Positions 37,213-48,997 are shown, counted from the stretch's first letter. The stretch: DNA of 64,000 bases from Massilia violaceinigra (GCF_002752675.1 NZ_CP024608.1:2914001-2978000), one strand, 5' to 3'. The notes: generated by a model from the letters alone, not told the origin. Program-made: numbers and translations.

Positions 37213-38316
37213 TCAGAACCCGGCCGCCAGCTTCCGGTTCCTGCGCAAGCGCTTCCACACCTTGATCTTGCGGCTGGCCGTCTGCCGGAAGCGAAACACA
37301 AAACTGCCGGCCAGCGCGCGTTCCACCTGCCGGATCGTGCGCGCATCGTGACTGCGGTCGTACGACACCGTCTCAACTCCGCGCGCCGCTTCCAGCATGC
37401 TGGCGCAATCGCCATACAAACTCTCGACAAAGATCGGCTTGATGCGCGCGCGCACGCGGCGTCCGTCGGCGCGCGGCAGTTCATACGAATCCTTGACCAC
37501 GCCGATATAAAAATACGCGGCCGCGATATCGAAGTGCGTCTTCACCGACTCGTCCACACCGCGCTGGTCCAGATGCTTGCGCGCCACCGACAGCGCGGCC
37601 GCCAGGTCCATGCACCACTTCTCCGAAATGAGCTTGGTGATGCTGGCCGCATGCTGGCGGTAGTCGATGATCGCATGCGGCACATACACCATGCTGGCGC
37701 ACTGGCTGAGCAAGCGCGGCAGGGTCGACATGTCCTCGAACACGCGGCCGGGCGGAAAAACCGGTGCGTCCAGCTGCTGGTAAATGGCGCGCCTGAAGAT
37801 ATTGGCCCACACGTACATCTGGCGGTCGGCAAAGAAGGTATTCAAGATGGTGGCCTGGTCGCTCAGCAGGCCAGGCGGATAGCGCATGCCGACCCGGTGC
37901 GACTTCGCTTCCTGGTCCGGATACCACATCCGGAAATCGCAGGCGATGACGTCCGGATGATGTTCTGCGATGGCCTGTTCGAGTGCCGCCAGCGAGCCTG
38001 CCAGCAGGCGGTCGTCGCTGTCGACAAAGACAATGTATTCCCCGCGCGCGGCGGCAAGGCCGTGATTGCGCGCCACCGCGATGCCCTGGTTGTCCTGCGC
38101 CAGCACCTGCGCGGCGATGTCGGGACGCGTGGCCAGCAGCGCGCGGATGCGCGCCAGCGTGGCGTCGCTGGAGCCGTCATCGATGACGATCAGTTCATGG
38201 GCGCTGCCCATCTGGTCCAGCACCGAATCGAGGCACGGCCCGATGTAGTGCTGCACATTGTAGGCGGGGACGATGATGCTCAGCAGCGGCTGCGGCGCCG
38301 GGGCGTGCGTGGCCAT
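37213..38316 (-). CDS. family 2 glycosyltransferase
   Basis: 367 residues, GT-A fold of CAZy family GT2. Residues about 8-115 show LLSIIVPAYNVQHYIGPCLD, ELIVIDDGSSDAT, NQGIAVARNHGLAAARGEYI and the metal site VFVDSDDR. The C-terminal half (HAASITKLISEKWCMDLAAAL) is typical of single-sugar transferases of LPS or capsule loci. ATG 38316 is used because the family start follows; the longer open frame is Arg/Pro-rich. It ends the minus-strand cluster with another GT2 11 bases upstream. Donor and acceptor are unknown. Confidence 0.9.
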   Translation of the reverse strand: MATHAPAPQPLLSIIVPAYNVQHYIGPCLDSVLDQMGSAHELIVIDDGSSDATLARIRALLATRPDIAAQVLAQDNQGIAVARNHGLAAARGEYIVFVDSDDRLLAGSLAALEQAIAEHHPDVIACDFRMWYPDQEAKSHRVGMRYPPGLLSDQATILNTFFADRQMYVWANIFRRAIYQQLDAPVFPPGRVFEDMSTLPRLLSQCASMVYVPHAIIDYRQHAASITKLISEKWCMDLAAALSVARKHLDQRGVDESVKTHFDIAAAYFYIGVVKDSYELPRADGRRVRARIKPIFVESLYGDCASMLEAARGVETVSYDRSHDARTIRQVERALAGSFVFRFRQTASRKIKVWKRLRRNRKLAAGF

Positions 38317-38327
38317 AAGCGTTCGTG

Positions 38328-39143
38328 CTAGCGCGCCAGCCCGACCGGCGCGCGAATGATCTTGTTGACCTGGCTCTCGTGTACCAGCCGGTCGTGATGG
38401 TCCGACTGGTCGCGTTCGCGCTCCTTGTGCCACAGGTGGAACACTTCGGTCGCGAAAGCGCCATCCTTGCGCCGCACGCCCGCATTAAACAGGCGCACCA
38501 CGAAATCGGCATCCTCGTGGCCCCAGCCGCAGAACGATTCGTCGAAGCCGTTCACGCGCTCGATATCGCTGCGCCAGGCGCTCAGGTTGCAGCCTTTGAT
38601 GCGGCGCATCGTAAAGCCGCTGCGTACGCGTCCGAGGTCGGGCAGGCGGATCGCCAGCTGCAGGATCTTCTGGATGTTCCCGGCGCGCCAGGCACGCCAC
38701 CATACGTCCAGGCCCATTTCGTGCAGGTCGCGCTGCTCGGCCAGGGTGGCGCGGGTGAAGTCGGGACACAGCAGCACGCGGCTGCCGGTGATCATGCAGC
38801 CCGGCTGCGCCAGGCGCCGGTGGCTCGCCACGAAATCCTTGCGCGGCACGCAGTCGCCATCGAGGAACACCACATAATCGCCCCGTGCGGCGAGCACGCC
38901 CTGGTTGCGCGCGCGCGCCAGGCGAAAACCGTCGTCCGGCTGCCACACGTGGACCAGGCGCCTGTGCGTGCCGGCCGCGATCCGCTCGATGCAGTGGCGC
39001 GTGGCCTCGGTCGAACCGTCGTCGGTGACGATAATTTCATAATCGTCATCTTGCTGCGCCAGGCAGGCGCGCAGCACCGCTTCCAGCGCATCCGGCCGGT
39101 TGTAGGTGCTGACGATCAGTGAAATGGTGGTAGGGCGTGGCAC
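38328..39143 (-). CDS. family 2 glycosyltransferase with GT7-like C-terminal segment
   Basis: 271 residues: ISLIVSTYNRPDALEAVL, IIVTDDGSTEATR, ARNQGVLAARGDYVVFLDGD (metal site DGD) and a C-terminal segment GCNLSAWRSDIERVNGFDES followed by FCGWGHEDADFVVRLF, which resembles the galactosyltransferase/GT7 C-terminal motif with its WGHED. It is a clear paralogue of the gene at 39259-40071. It likely adds a sugar to lipid A-core or O-antigen, judged by the neighbouring ligase, msbA and waaF. Confidence 0.9.
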   Translation of the reverse strand: MPRPTTISLIVSTYNRPDALEAVLRACLAQQDDDYEIIVTDDGSTEATRHCIERIAAGTHRRLVHVWQPDDGFRLARARNQGVLAARGDYVVFLDGDCVPRKDFVASHRRLAQPGCMITGSRVLLCPDFTRATLAEQRDLHEMGLDVWWRAWRAGNIQKILQLAIRLPDLGRVRSGFTMRRIKGCNLSAWRSDIERVNGFDESFCGWGHEDADFVVRLFNAGVRRKDGAFATEVFHLWHKERERDQSDHHDRLVHESQVNKIIRAPVGLAR

Positions 39144-39199
39144 GATGATTTCCCGGTGAAGCGATGTTCACTGCCAGCGGCAGCAAGTGGTACATACGT

Positions 39200-39205
39200 A
39201 TTATA
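39200..39205 (-). promoter_or_regulatory. -10 box for the two downstream glycosyltransferase genes
   Basis: Minus-strand TATAAT about 57 bases before ATG 39143, with a TGGACT -35-like hexamer 16 bases upstream of it. Confidence 0.35.
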
Positions 39206-39258
39206 CGTGCCCGTCACGGCTAGTCCAGCGTATTGCGCGCCGCGCCGGCGATCCGTGG

Positions 39259-40071
39259 TCAGGCCAGCCCGCGCGTGGCGCGCACGGTGCGTTCGTCGGC
39301 GCGCCGGCGCACCAGCGCGCGGTTGCTCGACGCTTCGTCGCGCGCGTTTTCGCGGTGCCAGAGATGAAACACTTCCGTGGCAAAAGCGCCATCCTTGCGC
39401 TTGATCCCGGCGTTAAACAGGCGCACCACGAAGTCGGCATCCTCGTGTCCCCAGCCCTCGAAGCTCTCGTCGAAGCCGTTGACCGCCTCGATATCGGCGC
39501 GCCAGGCAGCCATGTTGCAGCCCTTGATGCGGCGCCAGGTAAAGCGCTTCTGCACCCGGCCCAGGTCCGGCAGTTTGAACAGCAGCTGCAGCACCTTGTT
39601 GATATGGCCACGCGCGCGCAGCGCCAGCTTCTCGCCCAGCCCGAGCGCGTGCAGGTCGCGCCGGTCGGCCAGCACGCGCTGCGTGAACGCCTCGTCGAGC
39701 AGGATGCGGCTGCCGGTGACCATGAAGCCCGGCTGCGCCAGCATGCGGTGGCGCGCAATGAAATCGTGCTGCGGAATGCAGTCGCCATCGAGCAGCAGGA
39801 TGTACTCGCCGCGCGAGGCCAGGATGCCCTGGTTGCGCGCCATCGCCAGGCGAAAACCCTGGTCCGGCTGCCACGCGTGGCGCAGCGGTACGGGGGCGCG
39901 CTGTTGCAGGCGCGCGACGCAGTCCCGGGTCGGATCGCCCGAGCCATCGTCGGCGATGATGATCTCGAAGTGGCGGTCGCTCTGCGCGAAGCAGGCCTCG
40001 ACCACCGCTTCGAGCGCGTCCGGCCGGTTGTAGGTGGCGATGATGACGGAAATGAGCGCGTCCTGCTGCAT
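39259..40071 (-). CDS. family 2 glycosyltransferase with GT7-like C-terminal segment (paralogue)
   Basis: 270 residues: ISVIIATYNRPDALEAVVEA, IIIADDGSGDPTRDC, MARNQGILASRGEYILLLDG (metal site DGD) and C-terminal GCNMAAWRADIEAVNGFDES then FEGWGHEDADFVVRLF. More than half the residues match the protein at 38328-39143, position by position, so a local duplication is likely. ATG 40071 is chosen because the domain starts right after it; two bases separate it from the ligase-like gene upstream. Confidence 0.9.
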   Translation of the reverse strand: MQQDALISVIIATYNRPDALEAVVEACFAQSDRHFEIIIADDGSGDPTRDCVARLQQRAPVPLRHAWQPDQGFRLAMARNQGILASRGEYILLLDGDCIPQHDFIARHRMLAQPGFMVTGSRILLDEAFTQRVLADRRDLHALGLGEKLALRARGHINKVLQLLFKLPDLGRVQKRFTWRRIKGCNMAAWRADIEAVNGFDESFEGWGHEDADFVVRLFNAGIKRKDGAFATEVFHLWHRENARDEASSNRALVRRRADERTVRATRGLA

Positions 40072-40073
40072 GG

Positions 40074-41336
40074 TCAGGTTCCTGTGGCCGGGGCCTGGAC
40101 CGGCTGGCGGGAAAAGCGCGCGCTCGCATACAGGGAGCCGGCCAGCAGCAGGAACCAGTACGCTTCCGTCACATCCCATAACAGGCTGTTGAACGAGGAG
40201 CTGACCACGTAGATCGCCCACAGCAGCACCAGCGCATCGGCGTGGAAGGAGCGCACGGCCAGGGCCGGGCGCAGGAGGCTGCCCAGCATGGCGAAATACA
40301 GCAGCAGGCCGGGCAGGCCAAGCTGCGCCGCGATCAGCAAAAATTCGCTGTGCGGCTGGTGGCGCGTTTCGGCCAGTTTGTCCTCCGGCCAGTCCTGGCG
40401 CGCGGTCGGCGCATACACTTCGGCGAACGAGCCGGTTCCCAGCCCCGCCAGCGGATGGGCCACGATGATGCCGGTGCCGGCCCTCAGGTAACTCATGCGC
40501 AGGCCGTTGGGCGAGCGTTTCTGGTCGGTGCGTACTTCGGTGATCAGGTCATCGGTGCGCGCCTTGAAGTTGTTCGAGCTGGCGTAGAAGCCGACGAACA
40601 GCAACACGATGGCGCCCACCCCGAAAATCGTGCGCAGCACCGTGAAGCGCACGCGCAGCAGGAACAGCACCACCATGCCCACGAACAGGGTAACGTAACC
40701 GGTGCGGCCCTGGTTCAGGAAGATGATCGGCACGCTGAACAGCACTCCGGCCACCAGGCACGCCACGCGCGCCCGCGCGCCCTGCACGTAGGTCGCGCCC
40801 AGCATGCTGACCACGGTGGCAAAACTGAGCAGGATGCCGATCGTGATGTGATTTTTGAACGAGAACGCATCCTTGGCGTCGCCGATGCGCCACCAGCCAA
40901 GCCTGGAGGTCGGCATCAGGTCGTGCCAGACCAGGTAATTCGAGGTGGCCAGCACGGTGGCGCCGCCGAGGAACGCGGCCAGCGCGCGGGCCGGCATGGC
41001 GCGGTCGCGCACGCTGGTGGCCACGGCGATGGGCAGCACCAGCAGGCGCGCATATTTTTTCAGCGCCGAGACGATGTCGGCCTGCGGCCCGATCGACCAG
41101 CTCGCGCCGAGTACCAGCAGCGCCAGCAAACCGAGGGCCAGCAGCGCCGGCGGCGTGCGCACGGCGGCCCGCAGCGGGGCGCTGGTGGCCAGCGCGCCGG
41201 CGAAGCACAGCACGCACAAACCGGCAAAGACATTGGTCAGCCAGGTGGAGAACGGCACACAAAACAGCGCGAGCAGGAGCAGGTACTGAACCGCGCGCTC
41301 GAGCCGGGAAATCGGAAAAGCGGGAGAATCTTGCAT
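40074..41336 (-). CDS. O-antigen ligase/polymerase-type membrane protein
   Basis: 420 residues with about eleven hydrophobic segments and one larger periplasmic loop (about 285-345). The Wzy_C/WaaL-type core is visible: IFLNQGRTGYVTLFVGMV, RMSYLRAGTGIIVAHPLAGLG, and HQPHSEFLLIAAQLGLPGLL with the conserved His. Such proteins either attach O-antigen to lipid A-core (WaaL) or polymerise it (Wzy); with msbA and waaF beside it, ligase is the better guess. ATG 41336 has GGGAG eight bases upstream. Confidence 0.85.
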   Translation of the reverse strand: MQDSPAFPISRLERAVQYLLLLALFCVPFSTWLTNVFAGLCVLCFAGALATSAPLRAAVRTPPALLALGLLALLVLGASWSIGPQADIVSALKKYARLLVLPIAVATSVRDRAMPARALAAFLGGATVLATSNYLVWHDLMPTSRLGWWRIGDAKDAFSFKNHITIGILLSFATVVSMLGATYVQGARARVACLVAGVLFSVPIIFLNQGRTGYVTLFVGMVVLFLLRVRFTVLRTIFGVGAIVLLFVGFYASSNNFKARTDDLITEVRTDQKRSPNGLRMSYLRAGTGIIVAHPLAGLGTGSFAEVYAPTARQDWPEDKLAETRHQPHSEFLLIAAQLGLPGLLLYFAMLGSLLRPALAVRSFHADALVLLWAIYVVSSSFNSLLWDVTEAYWFLLLAGSLYASARFSRQPVQAPATGT

Positions 41337-41656
41337 TGTAGCAATAGCCTTGTTAAGCGACCTGGGTCGCGCATGCCGCGCCTGGGGCGTGGCCATACCG
41401 GGGGCAAGCCCTTGCGGCGCCGGCCCCCTGAAATTTGTTCGCCATTTTACAGTACCGCCTCTGGCGGGCGGCCCGCGCGCCGGTGCGAAGGTGGCGAATC
41501 TGCGCCTTGCTTGTATTTACAGTGTCTCCGCGATGTTGTTATGGCCGCACGCGGACCGCCTGTGCGAGAATGTCGGGCCTCCGGTACCGGCCGCGTCTTA
41601 TGATGGCGGCATGCCGCAACCGCACATGGCTTGTAGCCTGAACGCGAAAGAAAACG
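41337..41656. other. divergent intergenic region between ligase-type gene and msbA
   Basis: 320 bases with no supported gene. A TATGAT box (41599-41604, plus) and a TAAAAT box (41444-41449, minus) could serve the two divergent genes, but neither has a good -35. Confidence 0.45.
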
Positions 41657-43383
<1,727 letters not shown>

Positions 43384-43387
<4 letters not shown>

Positions 43388-44400
43388 GCATTGGCCGCAC
43401 CCTGATCATTTCGCCGAACTGGATCGGCGACGCGGTCATGGCCCAGCCGCTGCTGCAGCTGCTCAAGCAGCAGCATCCGGCGCGCCCGATCGACGTGCTG
43501 GCGCCGCCCTCGGTCGCGCCGGCCTGGCGCGCCATGGTGGAAGTCGACAGCGTGCTTGAAACTCCGTTCCGCCATGGCGCGCTGCAGCTGGGCGAGCGCT
43601 GGCGCTACGCCAAGGTGCTGCGCGCGCGCGGCTACGTCGACGCCTACGTGCTGCCCAATACGATCAAGTACGCGCTGATCCCGTGGCTGGCCGGGATTGC
43701 GCGCCGGGTCGGCTACAAGGGCGAAATGCGTTACGGGCTGCTCAACGTCGTGCATCACGACGACAAGCCGAAACGTCCGATGGTGCCGTTTTACGCCGCC
43801 CTGGCCGGCGCGCCGGGCGCCGCGCTGCGGGCCGACGTGCCGCGGCCGGCGATGCGTGTCAGCCAGGAGCAGATTCTTGAAGTGCGCGCGCGCCACGGCA
43901 TGGGCGGAGCGGGGCGGCTGGTGGTGTTTGCCCCTGGCGCCGAATTCGGCGCCGCCAAGCGCTGGCCGGCGCGCCACTTCGCCGCGCTGGCGCAATCGGT
44001 GCGCGAACAGGATCCGTCCGCGCACATCGCTTTGCTCGGCTCCCCCAAGGACCGCGAGGCCTGCGCCGAAATCACGGCCCTGACCGGAACCGACGGCGTC
44101 CACAACGTGGCCGGCGCCACTTCGCTGGCTGAAGCCATTGCGCTCATTGCCGGCGCGGCCGCGGTGGTGGCCAACGATTCCGGGCTGCTGCACATTGCCT
44201 CGGCGCTGAACCGGCCGGTGATTGCGCTGTACGGCCCGACCGATCCGGACCACGCGCCGCCGTTTTCCGACATCGCGCGCTCGATCTCGCTGCGGCTGGC
44301 CTGTTCGCCCTGCCGCCAGCGCGAATGCCCACTGGGCCACCACGACTGCATGGAAAAGCTCGAACCCGCCATGGTCTGGCATGAGCTGCGCCAAATGTGA
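43384..44400 (+). CDS. waaF: ADP-heptose:LPS heptosyltransferase II
   Basis: 338-residue GT9 enzyme that adds the second L-glycero-D-manno-heptose to the LPS inner core. Seen: LIISPNWIGDAVMAQPLLQL, FAPGAEFGAAKRWPARHFA, and the donor site VVANDSGLLHIASALNRPVIALYGPTDP. The C-terminal Cys-rich CSPCRQRECPLGHHDCM is usual for WaaF. The start overlaps msbA by four bases. Confidence 0.93.
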
Positions 44401-44462
44401 ATCCGTGACCGCGCCGTGGGAGTAAAATCATGGCGCGATGCTGTTTTTGACAAGGTTAATTG

Positions 44463-46181
44463 ATGAACCATCCCGTCATTCCGATCATGGCCCAGGGCAG
44501 CACCCGCCAGCGCAAGCGCCAGGCGCCCAAGGGCCGCCGCGTCGATCCGCAGGCGCTGCTGGAAGTGCAGGCATTGCTGGGCGCGCAATCGCGCCAGCGC
44601 GACCTGCTCATCGAGCATCTGCATAAAATCCAGGATGCCTTCGGCTGCCTGTCGCACGCCCATCTGGCGGCGCTGGCGCAGGAAATGAAGCTGGCCCAGA
44701 CCGAGGTCTACGAGGTCGCCACCTTCTACCACCACTTCGATGTCGTGCGCGAAGGCGTCATGCGCGAAGGCGATAGCGCGCCGCCGGCGTTGACGGTGCG
44801 CGTGTGCGACGGCCTGTCGTGCGAGATGGCCGGCGCGCGCGACCTGATCGAGCGCCTGCCCGCCATCCTGGGCGCTGACGTGCGCGTGCTCGCCGCGCCC
44901 TGCGTCGGCCGCTGCGAACAAGCCCCGGCAGCCGTGGTCGGCCAGCACCCGCTGGCCCACGCCAGCTGCCATACGGTGGCGGCCGCCGTGGCGCACGGCC
45001 ACACCAGGCACGCGCCCACCGGCTACATCGACTACGACAGCTACCGCGCCGCCGGCGGCTACGTCCTGGCGCGCGCATGCCACGACGGCCGGCGCGATGC
45101 CGAAGCGCTCATCACGACCATGGAAACATCGAGCCTGCGCGGCCTTGGCGGCGCCGGCTTCCCGACCGGGCGCAAATGGCGCATCGTGCGTAACGAGCCC
45201 GGTCCGCGCCTGATGGCGATCAATATCGACGAGGGCGAGCCGGGCACCTTCAAGGACCGCTACTACCTCGAACGCGACCCTCACCGCTTCCTCGAAGGCG
45301 CGCTGGTGGCAGCCTGGGTGGCCGGCGTCAATACCATCTATATCTACCTGCGCGACGAATACCATGGCTGCCGCGCCATGCTGGAAACCGAACTGGCGCG
45401 CCTGCGCGCCGATCCGCCGTTCCAGTCCATGCCCGAGTTGATCCTGCGCCGCGGTGCCGGCGCCTACATCTGCGGCGAAGAATCGGCGATGATCGAATCG
45501 ATCGAGGGCAAACGCGGCATGCCGCGCCTGCGCCCCCCGTACGTGGCCCAGGTCGGCCTGTTCGGGCTGCCCACCCTGCAGCACAACTTCGAGACCCTGC
45601 ACTGGGTGCGCGCCATCGTCGAGCAGGGCGCCGACTGGTTCAGCGCCCAGGGACGCCACGGCCGCAAGGGATTGCGTTCGTTTTCGGTCTCGGGCAGGGT
45701 ACGCGAACCGGGTGTCAAGCTGGCCCCGGCCGGCATCACCGTGCAGGAACTGATTGATGAATACTGCGGCGGCATGGCGCCGGGCCACCAGTTTTACGGC
45801 TACTTGCCGGGCGGCGCATCGGGCGGCATCCTGCCCGCCGCGCTCAATGCGATCCCGCTCGACTTCGATACCTTGCAGCCGTACGGCTGCTTCATCGGTT
45901 CGGCCGCCGTGGTGGTGCTGTCGGACCAGGATTCGGCGGTGGCGGCCGCGCGCAACACGCTGCGCTTCTTCAAGGACGAATCGTGCGGGCAGTGCACGCC
46001 GTGCCGCGTGGGCACCGCCAAGGCGCTGGCGCTGATCGAACAACCGCAATGGGACACGCCGCTGCTGGCCGAGTTGTCGCAAGTGATGCGCGACGCCTCG
46101 ATTTGCGGCCTTGGGCAGGCCGCGCCGAATCCGTTCGACTGCGTCGTCAAATACTTTTCACATGAACTGGTGAAGCCATGA
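44463..46181 (+). CDS. fdsB: NAD-type formate dehydrogenase beta subunit, fused NuoE/NuoF-like
   Basis: 572-residue diaphorase subunit passing electrons from formate to NAD+. Residues about 30-180 are the NuoE/FdsG part: a thioredoxin-like [2Fe-2S] domain with CDGLSCEMAG (C-x4-C) and APCVGRCEQAP (C-x3-C). Residues about 200-570 are the NuoF/FdsB part: GLRGLGGAGFPTGRKW (FMN/NADH), INIDEGEPGTFKDR, ICGEESAMIESIEGKRG and the [4Fe-4S] ligands SCGQCTPCR...C. In Cupriavidus-type Fds these are separate proteins; the fusion and length match Fdh1B of Methylobacterium extorquens. AAGG precedes ATG 44463. The stop overlaps the alpha gene (ATGA). Confidence 0.92.
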   Translation: MNHPVIPIMAQGSTRQRKRQAPKGRRVDPQALLEVQALLGAQSRQRDLLIEHLHKIQDAFGCLSHAHLAALAQEMKLAQTEVYEVATFYHHFDVVREGVMREGDSAPPALTVRVCDGLSCEMAGARDLIERLPAILGADVRVLAAPCVGRCEQAPAAVVGQHPLAHASCHTVAAAVAHGHTRHAPTGYIDYDSYRAAGGYVLARACHDGRRDAEALITTMETSSLRGLGGAGFPTGRKWRIVRNEPGPRLMAINIDEGEPGTFKDRYYLERDPHRFLEGALVAAWVAGVNTIYIYLRDEYHGCRAMLETELARLRADPPFQSMPELILRRGAGAYICGEESAMIESIEGKRGMPRLRPPYVAQVGLFGLPTLQHNFETLHWVRAIVEQGADWFSAQGRHGRKGLRSFSVSGRVREPGVKLAPAGITVQELIDEYCGGMAPGHQFYGYLPGGASGGILPAALNAIPLDFDTLQPYGCFIGSAAVVVLSDQDSAVAAARNTLRFFKDESCGQCTPCRVGTAKALALIEQPQWDTPLLAELSQVMRDASICGLGQAAPNPFDCVVKYFSHELVKP

Positions 46182-48997
46182 ATGCGATCAGCAGGACCAG
46201 GCAGGCCGCCTTGCAGGGCGCGCCCGTGGAGCTGGAAATCAACGGCCGACCGGTACGCGCCTTTGCCCACGAAACCCTGATCGAGGTGGCCGCGCGCGAA
46301 GGCATCGAGATCCCGCGCCTGTGCTACAAACCGGGCATGGACACGGCCGGGAACTGCCGCGCGTGCATGGTGGAGATCGACGGCGAACGGGTACTGGCGC
46401 CGTCCTGCTGCCGCCATCCGGCCGCCGGCATGAAGGTCAGCACGGACAGTGCGCGCGCCGTGGCCGCGCAAAAGATGGTGCTCGAACTGCTGCAGTCCGA
46501 TATGCCCGAACAGGCCTACACGCGCCACAATGAAGTCGATTTCTGGGCGCGCAAGCTCGCCCTCGGCCAGCCGCGCTTTGCCGCGCGCAGCCAGCCGGCA
46601 CGCGACGCCTCGCACGCCGCCATTACCGTCAATCTCGACGCCTGCATCCAGTGCACGCGCTGCGTGCGCGCCTGCCGCGACGAGCAGGTCAACGACGTGA
46701 TCGGCCTGGCCTTACGCGGCGACCACGTCAAGATTGTGTTCGACATGGACGACCCGATGGGCGACTCCACCTGCGTCGGCTGCGGCGAATGCGTGCAGGC
46801 CTGCCCGACCGGCGCCCTGATGCCGGCGCGCGACGCCGCCCTGGCCGTACCGGACAAACAGGTCGATTCGGTCTGCCCGTACTGCGGCGTGGGCTGCCAG
46901 CTGACTTACAACATCAAGGACAACAAGATCCTGTTCGTGGAGGGGCGCGATGGCCCGGCCAACCGCGAACGCCTGTGCGTCAAGGGCCGTTATGGCTTCG
47001 ATTATGCGCACCATCCGCACCGCCTGACGGTGCCGCTGATCCGCCGCGCCGACGCGCCCAAAAGCGGCGAATTCACCATGGATCCGGCGCGCGTGCTCGA
47101 CGTGTTCCGCGAGGCCACCTGGGAAGAAGCGCTCGATGCGGCCGGCGGGGCGCTGGCGCGCATCCGCGACACCCATGGCAAGCGCGCGCTGGCCGGCTTC
47201 GGTTCGGCCAAGGGCAGCAACGAAGAAGCCTACCTGTTCCAGAAGCTGGTACGTACCGGATTCGGCAGCAACAACGTCGACCACTGTACGCGTCTCTGCC
47301 ACGCATCGTCGGTGGCGGCCCTGCTGGAGGGCATCGGCTCGGGCGCGGTATCGAACCCGGTGATGGACGTGACCCTGGCCGAGGTGGTGATCGTCATCGG
47401 CGCCAACCCGACCGTCAACCATCCGGTGGCGGCGACCTGGATCAAGAACGCCATCAAGAACGGCACCAAACTGGTGGTGTGCGATCCGCGCCGCTCCGAC
47501 CTGGCGCGCAGCGCGCACCGCTACCTGCAATTCAAGCCCGATACCGACGTGGCCTTGCTCAACGCGATGATGAACGTGATCGTCGCCGAAGGCCTGGTCG
47601 ACCAGGACTTCATCGCCAGCCGCACCATCGGCTACGCGGAGCTGGAACAGAACGTGGCCGGTTACAGCCCCGAGCTAATGGCGCCGATCTGCGGCGTCGA
47701 CGCCGACACCATCCGCTACGTGGCGCGCCTGTACGCCACCTCGAAGGCGTCGATGATCTTGTGGGGCATGGGCATTTCGCAGCATATCCACGGCACCGAC
47801 AATGCGCGTTGCCTGATTGCGCTGGCGCTGATGACCGGCCAGATCGGCCGCCCGGGTACCGGCCTGCATCCGCTACGCGGCCAGAACAATGTGCAGGGCG
47901 CGTCCGACGCGGGGCTGATCCCGATGATGTTCCCCGACTACCAGCGGGTCGACAACCCGCTGGCGCTGGCGAAGTTCGAGCGGGCCTGGGGCATGCCGCT
48001 CGACTCCACGCCCGGCCTGACGGTGGTCGAGATCATGCACGCCATCCCGCGCGGCGAAATCCGCGGCATGTACATCATGGGCGAAAACCCCGCCATGTCC
48101 GATCCCGACGCCAACCACGCCCGCGCTTCGCTGGCCGCGCTCGATCACCTGGTGGTGCAGGATATTTTCCTCACCGAGACCGCCTACCTGGCCGACGTGA
48201 TCCTGCCGGCCAGCGCCTTTCCCGAAAAGACGGGCAGCTTCACCAACACCGACCGCCTGGTGCAGATCGGGCGCCAGGCCATCGATCCGCCGGGCCAGGC
48301 GCGGCAGGATCTGTGGATTATCCAGCAGATGGCCGCGCGCCTGGGCCTGGACTGGCAGTACGGCCATGTGTCGGAGGTGTTCGACGAAATGCGCCGCATC
48401 ATGCCGAGCATCGGCGGCATTACCTGGGACAGGCTGGAACGCGAGCACGCGGTCACCTATCCGTGCACGAAGGAGGGCGACCCGGGCCAGCCGGTGGTCT
48501 TCACCGAGCAGTTCCCGCGCGAGTCCGGCCGCGCGCGTTTCGTGCCGGCCGATATCATTCCCGCCGACGAGCGCCCCGACGCCGAGTATCCGATGGTGCT
48601 CATCACCGGCCGCCAGCTCGAACACTGGCATACCGGCAGCATGACGCGCCGCACGGCGGTGCTGGACGCGATCGAACCCGATCCGGTGGCGCTGGTCCAC
48701 CCGCTCGACCTGGCGGCGCTGGGCGGCAAACCGGGCGACGTGGTGACCATCGCTTCGCGCCGCGGCGAAGTGGCCCTGTATGCGCGCGCCGACGACAGTT
48801 CGCCGCGCGGTGCGATTTTTGTGCCGTTCTGCTATTACGAAGCGGCCATCAACCGCCTGACCAACGCCGCGCTCGACCCGTTCGGCAAGATCCCCGAGTT
48901 CAAATACTGCGCCATCCGCGTGGCGCTCGGCGGCGTGGTGGAGCAGCAGGGCAGCTTTGGCGGCGGCCAGGTGCTGGCGGGGATGAGCATCACATGA
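46178..48997 (+). CDS. fdsA: formate dehydrogenase alpha (catalytic) subunit, Mo/W-bis-MGD type
   Basis: 939 residues. N-terminal [2Fe-2S] domain (LCYKPGMDTAGNCRACMVE...SCC) and His/Cys [4Fe-4S] segment (about 75-140), two ferredoxin-type [4Fe-4S] sites (CIQCTRCVRAC, CVGCGECVQACP), then the catalytic FdhF-like core with its own cluster (CPYCGVGCQLTYN). VDHCTRLCHASSV near residue 369 carries a Cys, not Sec, at the metal site, next to the His that assists formate oxidation. A molybdopterin-dinucleotide-binding domain ends the protein (about 810-925). It oxidises formate to CO2; a tungstate transporter in the same operon suggests the metal may be W. Confidence 0.95.
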   Translation: MNAISRTRQAALQGAPVELEINGRPVRAFAHETLIEVAAREGIEIPRLCYKPGMDTAGNCRACMVEIDGERVLAPSCCRHPAAGMKVSTDSARAVAAQKMVLELLQSDMPEQAYTRHNEVDFWARKLALGQPRFAARSQPARDASHAAITVNLDACIQCTRCVRACRDEQVNDVIGLALRGDHVKIVFDMDDPMGDSTCVGCGECVQACPTGALMPARDAALAVPDKQVDSVCPYCGVGCQLTYNIKDNKILFVEGRDGPANRERLCVKGRYGFDYAHHPHRLTVPLIRRADAPKSGEFTMDPARVLDVFREATWEEALDAAGGALARIRDTHGKRALAGFGSAKGSNEEAYLFQKLVRTGFGSNNVDHCTRLCHASSVAALLEGIGSGAVSNPVMDVTLAEVVIVIGANPTVNHPVAATWIKNAIKNGTKLVVCDPRRSDLARSAHRYLQFKPDTDVALLNAMMNVIVAEGLVDQDFIASRTIGYAELEQNVAGYSPELMAPICGVDADTIRYVARLYATSKASMILWGMGISQHIHGTDNARCLIALALMTGQIGRPGTGLHPLRGQNNVQGASDAGLIPMMFPDYQRVDNPLALAKFERAWGMPLDSTPGLTVVEIMHAIPRGEIRGMYIMGENPAMSDPDANHARASLAALDHLVVQDIFLTETAYLADVILPASAFPEKTGSFTNTDRLVQIGRQAIDPPGQARQDLWIIQQMAARLGLDWQYGHVSEVFDEMRRIMPSIGGITWDRLEREHAVTYPCTKEGDPGQPVVFTEQFPRESGRARFVPADIIPADERPDAEYPMVLITGRQLEHWHTGSMTRRTAVLDAIEPDPVALVHPLDLAALGGKPGDVVTIASRRGEVALYARADDSSPRGAIFVPFCYYEAAINRLTNAALDPFGKIPEFKYCAIRVALGGVVEQQGSFGGGQVLAGMSIT

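Noticed and set aside
44393..44411. CRP-type half-site AAATGTGA upstream of the formate dehydrogenase operon
   Set aside because: The right half (GACCGCGC) does not match TCACATTT, and the left half is formed by the last codons of waaF.
44447..44452. TTGACA before the formate dehydrogenase operon
   Set aside because: It lies only 11 bases before the start codon, too close to act as a -35 for this gene.
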